34,151 nt of DNA, taken from contig CAKZVC010000073.1 of the NCBI GenBank assembly GCA_937922235.1, positions 70,355-104,505 of the forward strand, given 5' to 3'. The position numbers and the translations under genes are program-made. Within the stretch, counting starts at the first letter, position 1. Every line of letters starts with the position of its first letter. This DNA is from an uncultured Acidimicrobiales bacterium. GTDB taxonomy: Bacteria > Actinomycetota > Acidimicrobiia > Acidimicrobiales > SHLQ01. Below the pieces are notes generated by a model that saw nothing but the letters and a program-made list of their open reading frames with translations, did not search any database and had not been told where the DNA came from. Of this stretch, positions 30,217 through 34,151 are shown piece after piece.

Positions 30217-31194
30217 TTACGACCCCAGGCCCAACCTACGTCGAGCAACATCGAACATGGCAACGGTCGCTGCGGCCGAGACGTTTAGCGAGGCGACCGC
30301 GCCTTGCATCGGGATCGATACGAGCTCGTCACATCGTTCTCTCGTCAGGCGAGATAAGCCAGGGCCTTCGGCGCCGAGGACAAGGCACAGCGGCTGGTCG
30401 GCAAGGTCAAGGTCGAAGATCGATCGGCTTCCCGTTTCATCCAGACCAATTACCCAGACATTGTGCTTCTGCAGGGTTTGGATGGCGTTGGGGACGCCCG
30501 CGACGTTTGCAATCGGGACGTGTTCAATTGCGCCTGCTGCCGTCTTGGAGACGGTCGCTCCAATGCGTGCTGATCGGTGCTTGGGCAAGATGAGCCCCGT
30601 AACGCCCGCCGCATCGGCCGAGCGGATGATCGCACCGAGGTTGTGGGGGTCGGTGAGGCCGTCGACCATGATGAGGAAGGGGCTGTCGTGCGCCTCGATG
30701 AGGTCTTCTTCGAGGTCGACAGACGGCAGCGCGTCAGCATCGGCCAGGACACCTTGGGCACTCTCGGTATCGGAGATCGAATCGAACGTCCCGCGGCCGA
30801 CTTCACGGATGGGGACTCGCTTGTCTTCAGCGAGCATCGTGATGTCTTCGATGATCGGCGACGAGTCGAGCCCACTTTGCATGACGATCTCGCGCACGCG
30901 GCGCGTGTCGGCAATGAGCAGTTCGCGCACGGCCTGACGACCCTCAATACGCTCGCCACCTGGACCCTTGTTCCGCCGACCTTCGCCGGTGGAGCCCGCA
31001 ACGACATCGTCGTCACGACCTGCTGACGCGGCGCGAGGCTTGCGGTTCGGACGGCCACCTTGGCCGCGGCCGCCTTGACCCTTCGGGCCACGGTTACTCT
31101 GCGTACCCTTGCCTTGGGCGCTCTTGCCTTGCGAATTTTTGCGCGAGCCGCCGGACTTCCCGCGACCGCCTTGGCGACCTCGTCCGCTAGCCAC
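30217..31194 (-). CDS. rlmB: TrmH-family 23S rRNA 2'-O-methyltransferase (RlmB-like) with basic N-terminal tail
   Basis: The 325-residue protein has a SPOUT methyltransferase C-terminal half: V-D-G-L-T-D-P-H-N-L-G-A-I-I-R-S-A-D, L-G-A-E-G-P-G-L-S-R-L and I-P-M-Q-G-A-V-A-S-L-N-V-S-A-A, and an N-terminal substrate-binding domain starting at E-R-I-E-G-R-Q-A-V. These fit RlmB, which methylates G2251 of 23S rRNA; other TrmH members are possible. The first about 75 residues are Gly/Arg/Lys/Ser/Gln-rich and low complexity, an RNA-binding-like tail longer than in Escherichia coli RlmB. GTG 31194 abuts the stop of the RTX gene without a gap (TAG-GTG) and has no Shine-Dalgarno sequence. Confidence 0.9.
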   Translation of the reverse strand: MASGRGRQGGRGKSGGSRKNSQGKSAQGKGTQSNRGPKGQGGRGQGGRPNRKPRAASAGRDDDVVAGSTGEGRRNKGPGGERIEGRQAVRELLIADTRRVREIVMQSGLDSSPIIEDITMLAEDKRVPIREVGRGTFDSISDTESAQGVLADADALPSVDLEEDLIEAHDSPFLIMVDGLTDPHNLGAIIRSADAAGVTGLILPKHRSARIGATVSKTAAGAIEHVPIANVAGVPNAIQTLQKHNVWVIGLDETGSRSIFDLDLADQPLCLVLGAEGPGLSRLTRERCDELVSIPMQGAVASLNVSAAATVAMFDVARRRLGLGS

Positions 31195-32289
31195 CTATGA
31201 GCCGAGTCGAACTGACCAGGTCCCCTCGGACAGCACCTGAACAACCGCTGTTCCGGCCTGAGCGGTGGCGGTTGCGCTGAATGGCGGGGTGTCGCCGCCG
31301 GGGAAGCGAACCTCGTTGACCATCAGGTCACGTCCACGAGTGTTCGACACACCCATGACGGCAAAGTTGCCGTAGCCGTTCCAGCTGGCGTTCACATTCG
31401 AGAAGTTCTTCACCTGGTTCGAGATCTTGTAGACCGTGTTTCCCCGACCGGTCGCGCTTGCCTTCTTGGTTTCAAGCCCAAACTTGTTGACAAACGTGAT
31501 TCGCCATTGACCGCCACCCGAGTCCACCTCTATGCGGGTCGGCTTGCCCCGGAACAGGAACGAACCGCCGTACGTGTCGCCAACTCCGGCATAGGTTGCG
31601 AGCAGGTTTCCATTGACATCAAACGCTTGGATACCAAGCGCATCGAAGGTGCCTGTTCCGTCGAGCGTTACCGATGCGGCGTAGTAGTCGTCGCACCTGT
31701 TTGCAGAGAAGCAGTAGCGGGCAACGCGCAGCGTGTCGGGTATGACGGGTCGTGCTACTCCATCGCCGGTGCCGAGCTTTGTGACCGAATTGCCGCGCTC
31801 ACAACCGGTGATGAACGTGTCGGATGTCGAAACTGTGGTGCAGGTATCGACGCCCAGGTTGCCGGTCATCTGATCGTTGCCCCCCTCGCCCCTGAGGTCG
31901 TCATTTCCAGCTTTACCGAAGAGCTCGTCAGCGCCAGTGCCGCCGCGCAAAATGTCGTTTCCAGGCCCACCGATGAGTTCGTCATTTCCGACGCCGCCGA
32001 AGAGCTGGTCCTTTCCAGGGCCGCCTTGCAGAAGATCGGGGCCGGCGTTTCCACAGATGATGTCGTTGCCGCCGAGGCCAAAGATCTTGTCGGCGCCGCC
32101 AAGTCCGACAATGACATCCCTACCGGTGGTGCCAAAGAGGGTGTCCGCGCCGTTGGTGCCAACGATCGTGGCCGTGTTGCCGTTGCACTTGGGCGTTGCT
32201 TGAGCGCCCACAGCAGCAGGGCTAGTAGCCACCGAGACAGTTGCGAGGGTAAGCACCGCCAGCAATACCGATTTGATTCGAGAACGCAT
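31195..32289 (-). CDS. Secreted RTX-repeat calcium-binding protein
   Basis: The 364-residue product begins with a signal peptide (residues 1-29, A-V-G-A-Q end). From about 42 to 145 it has tandem nonapeptide repeats of the G-G-x-G-x-D-x-L-x type (for example G-G-P-G-N-D-I-L-R), which bind calcium and fold outside the cell. The C-terminal 200 residues form an unrecognised beta-rich domain with paired Cys (Y-C-F-S-A-N-R-C-D-D). No catalytic domain is visible, so toxin or enzyme roles are not supported; an adhesion or surface role is possible. GGAAAGG lies 5 bases before ATG 32289. The position between a membrane protein gene and rlmB looks unrelated to its function. Confidence 0.9.
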   Translation of the reverse strand: MRSRIKSVLLAVLTLATVSVATSPAAVGAQATPKCNGNTATIVGTNGADTLFGTTGRDVIVGLGGADKIFGLGGNDIICGNAGPDLLQGGPGKDQLFGGVGNDELIGGPGNDILRGGTGADELFGKAGNDDLRGEGGNDQMTGNLGVDTCTTVSTSDTFITGCERGNSVTKLGTGDGVARPVIPDTLRVARYCFSANRCDDYYAASVTLDGTGTFDALGIQAFDVNGNLLATYAGVGDTYGGSFLFRGKPTRIEVDSGGGQWRITFVNKFGLETKKASATGRGNTVYKISNQVKNFSNVNASWNGYGNFAVMGVSNTRGRDLMVNEVRFPGGDTPPFSATATAQAGTAVVQVLSEGTWSVRLGS

Positions 32290-32358
32290 CGTTACCTTTC
32301 CGGCCTCTTGCGAGACATGTCGACGCTAGCGAGTATCAACCGAGTCCGACAAGGCGTA

Positions 32359-32374
32359 GTGACCAATGAGTCAC
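32359..32374. promoter_or_regulatory. GTGAC-N6-GTCAC inverted repeat upstream of the RTX gene
   Basis: A 5-base inverted repeat with a 6-base gap lies 70 bases before the RTX start in the 128-base gap after the YczE-like gene. It could be an operator; no known regulator is assigned. Confidence 0.3.
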
Positions 32375-32417
32375 GGTGCGTGATGGGCTCGCCACAGTGC
32401 TGCGTGCGGGGTAAACG

Positions 32418-33074
32418 TTAGCCGTTGGGCGGTGGGTCGATTCGGAGCCTCCGCAGAAAGAACTGCACGAAGAACCCGACCGATCCCGCCATCCAGATCG
32501 TGCCCCAACCAACATCTCCGCCGAGGAGCGCTCCAAGCGTCAGCGCCGTCAGTTCGATAGCAGTTCGCGCCGCCCAGACCGGCATGCCACGACGCTCGAG
32601 CGCGGTCATGATCCCGTCGCGTGGTCCGGGGCCAAGGCCAGCGCCGATGTACGAACCAGACCCAAGTCCTATGAGCATCGGAGCCACCGCTAGTGCGGCG
32701 ATTCGCAGTGGCAGGCTGGTCAGATCGGGAACGACGTGCAGCGTGAGATCGATGATCGGACCGATGAGCGCTGCGTTGAGGATGGTGCCCAGACCCAGTG
32801 GCTCATCGATGATCGGGTACAACACCAGCAGGCTGAGCCCGACGAGCACGGTGGCAACGCCGATACTGATTGGCAGCCGTTCACTGAGACCGCCGTGGAA
32901 GACAGTCCATGGGTTGACGCCGAGCGTTGCTTCAACCGACAGACCGAGGGCGATACCAAAACAGAACAGGCCGACGATGAGTTGCCCAAAGCGACGTGGT
33001 TTAGGATCGCGGATCCGGTAAATGTGTAGCGGACCAAAGGTGAACGTCTGATCGCGTGCGTCTTCGCTTGCCAC
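32418..33074 (-). CDS. YczE/YitT-like integral membrane protein
   Basis: The 218-residue protein has about six hydrophobic helices (starting near residues 30, 70, 95, 125, 165, 185) and the G-x-G-P-x-D-G-I-M-T segment (G-L-G-P-G-P-R-D-G-I-M-T-A-L near 148) typical of the YczE/YyaS group (DUF6198). The N terminus is hydrophilic and cytoplasmic. Function is unknown. GTG 33074 shares its G with the ispF stop codon (TAG/GTG), giving a one-base overlap, so it is read as part of the ispD-ispF operon although no isoprenoid role is known. Confidence 0.85.
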   Translation of the reverse strand: MASEDARDQTFTFGPLHIYRIRDPKPRRFGQLIVGLFCFGIALGLSVEATLGVNPWTVFHGGLSERLPISIGVATVLVGLSLLVLYPIIDEPLGLGTILNAALIGPIIDLTLHVVPDLTSLPLRIAALAVAPMLIGLGSGSYIGAGLGPGPRDGIMTALERRGMPVWAARTAIELTALTLGALLGGDVGWGTIWMAGSVGFFVQFFLRRLRIDPPPNG

Positions 33075-33556
33075 TAGGAGCGAGCAACGAGGGCGACCGC
33101 CCAGCAGGCAATCCCTTCGTGGCGGCCGAGCGCTCCAATGCCCTCGGGCCGCTTGCCCTTGACGGTGACCGGCGCTCCGAGCGCTTCGGTCAGACGCTCT
33201 TGCATTTGGTCGCGATGGGGGGCGAGCTTCGGTGCGTCGAGCACAACCGAGCAGTCGGCGTTCTGTGGTTCCCAGCCAGCAGCGCGCACGCTTGCCGCAG
33301 CGCTGCGGAGCAGCTCGATGCTGTCAGCGCCCTGAAGCGCCGGGTCGGTGTCGGGGAAATGTGAGCCAATGTCGCCGAGGCCGGCAGCTCCGAGAATCGC
33401 ATCGGTCACGGCGTGCGCAATCACGTCGGCGTCACTGTGGCCAGCCAGGCCCGGGCCGTCGAACACCACGCCACCAAGCGTCATGACCCGCTCCGGGTCG
33501 CCGGAGAACGGATGGATGTCGAAGCCTTGGCCCACTCGGATCGATGGCGTGCTCAT
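33074..33556 (-). CDS. ispF: 2-C-methyl-D-erythritol 2,4-cyclodiphosphate synthase
   Basis: The 160-residue enzyme makes the cyclic diphosphate in the non-mevalonate isoprenoid pathway. Metal ligands Asp13 and His15 (F-D-I-H-P-F) and the H-S-D-A-D-V-I-A-H-A segment near 40-49 are present, followed by G-L-G-D-I-G-S-H-F-P-D-T-D; the C-terminal T-V-K-G-K-R-P-E-G-I-G-A-L-G-R-H-E-G-I segment is also typical. AAGGG lies 6 bases before ATG 33556, whose ATG overlaps the ispD stop by ATGA. All catalytic residues are seen, so the enzyme should be active. Confidence 0.97.
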   Translation of the reverse strand: MSTPSIRVGQGFDIHPFSGDPERVMTLGGVVFDGPGLAGHSDADVIAHAVTDAILGAAGLGDIGSHFPDTDPALQGADSIELLRSAAASVRAAGWEPQNADCSVVLDAPKLAPHRDQMQERLTEALGAPVTVKGKRPEGIGALGRHEGIACWAVALVARS

Positions 33557-34151
33557 GATGACCCTTCCTGTGCTGCCGCGATGAGCGCAGCTGCCGACAC
33601 GAGGTCGGTCGGTTCGGTGAGCTTACGGTTTGCCGGTTCACCTTCGACGGTTTCGATCTGGTGGCCGAGAGCCTCGACGAGTGTCGCGTCGTCGGTCGCT
33701 TCGGCTGATGACGCATGTGCCTCGTTCAAGATCGCAGCGTTGAAGCCCTGCGGGGTTTGCACGGCGAGGAGACGGTCACGGTCGACGACACCTCCGTCGA
33801 CCGAGCGGATCGTGTCGGCCACAGCCACGACGGGCACGACCGCGGCCGCCCCGTTCGACACGGCGTCGACCACGCGCGCGAACAGCGCGGGCGTGGCGAG
33901 CGGCCGCGCAGCGTCATGCACGAGCACGACTGCAGCATCACCGGCAAGTGCGGAAAGCCCAGCGCGCACCGATTCAGCGCGGCTCGAACCACCCGCAACG
34001 ACGACTACATGGCCGTCTGCCTCGAGCGAAATGTCGTCGACAGAGTCGGCGGGGACGACGATGACGATGCCCGTCGAGACCGAATCTGCCGCGTCAACCG
34101 AGCGCTGCAGCACCGATCGTCCACCAAGATCTGCGAACTGTTTCCGACCGC
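33553..34151 (-). CDS. ispD: 2-C-methyl-D-erythritol 4-phosphate cytidylyltransferase, C-terminal part
   Basis: The frame enters from the right window edge and runs to the stop at 33553; the true start lies outside. The visible part begins G-R-K-Q-F-A-D-L-G-G-R-S-V-L, the usual IspD P-K-Q-F-x-x-L-x-G-x-x-V-L region, and continues with A-G-G-S-S-R-A-E-S-V-R-A-G-L, V-L-V-H-D-A-A-R-P, V-A-D-T-I-R, Q-T-P-Q-G-F-N and T-D-D-A-T-L-V-E. It transfers CMP to methylerythritol phosphate, two steps before IspF in the same pathway. The ATGA overlap with ispF means coupled translation. About 20 N-terminal residues, holding the nucleotide-binding start, are missing. Confidence 0.95.
   Translation of the reverse strand, partial: GRKQFADLGGRSVLQRSVDAADSVSTGIVIVVPADSVDDISLEADGHVVVVAGGSSRAESVRAGLSALAGDAAVVLVHDAARPLATPALFARVVDAVSNGAAAVVPVVAVADTIRSVDGGVVDRDRLLAVQTPQGFNAAILNEAHASSAEATDDATLVEALGHQIETVEGEPANRKLTEPTDLVSAAALIAAAQEGSS

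Overview
The window looks like a chromosomal piece of a high-GC actinobacterium. The taxon is inferred from gene content and organisation: a mycothiol glycosyltransferase (mshA) beside a YbjN protein, a rex-hemA-hemC-hemD heme locus, an F420-type luciferase-like oxidoreductase, proC beside a small excisionase-type HTH gene, many GTG starts, and many stop/start overlaps. The divergent mix (DUF1501/DUF1800 pair, giant Ig/FN3 protein) would fit Acidimicrobiia (Ilumatobacter-like), but I could not test that. There is no rRNA, tRNA, insertion sequence, CRISPR array or prophage that I can recognise, and no gene-free stretch longer than 300 bases.

Layout. 1-2505 (minus): a secreted DUF1501 protein (truncated by the window edge) and its DUF1800 partner. 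2579-3496 (plus): an LLM oxidoreductase. 3503-9324 (minus): a tetrapyrrole operon read rex, membrane-anchored gluzincin peptidase, hemA, hemC, hemD. 9481-10290 (plus): a secreted CAP-domain protein. 10283-11226 (minus): a SAM hydrolase followed by an unlisted 29-residue membrane peptide. 11455-12608 (minus): a BldC/excisionase-type HTH protein and proC. 12752-13603 (plus): a lipoprotein metallo-beta-lactamase-fold hydrolase.

13667-28280 is the most interesting part. It holds a divergent FHA-HTH protein, a transmembrane Ser/Thr kinase with an extracellular FN3-like domain, a 2102-residue surface protein (11 Ig/cadherin-like repeats plus 6 FN3 domains), a membrane transglutaminase-like protein that has lost its catalytic residues, a DUF58 protein, a second FHA protein with an intact phosphothreonine pocket and a zinc ribbon, and a MoxR AAA+ ATPase. 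The parts list resembles the PFNA cluster described in bifidobacteria (kinase, FN3 protein, AAA ATPase, DUF58, transglutaminase). The kinase and the second FHA protein share an acidic D-E-x-F-D-P-x-x-T-T-x-F motif that resembles the phosphoacceptor motifs of GarA/OdhI, which suggests a phospho-relay: surface FN3/Ig protein and kinase ectodomain outside, phosphothreonine/FHA switching inside, MoxR-DUF58-transglutaminase as the assembly machine.

28532-34151 (minus): YbjN, mshA, a TrmH-family rRNA methyltransferase with a long basic tail, a secreted RTX-repeat protein, a YczE-like membrane protein, ispF and the C-terminal part of ispD. Between moxR and the YbjN gene lies a plus-strand promoter-like sequence followed directly by a 13-bp-stem hairpin, a candidate small RNA.
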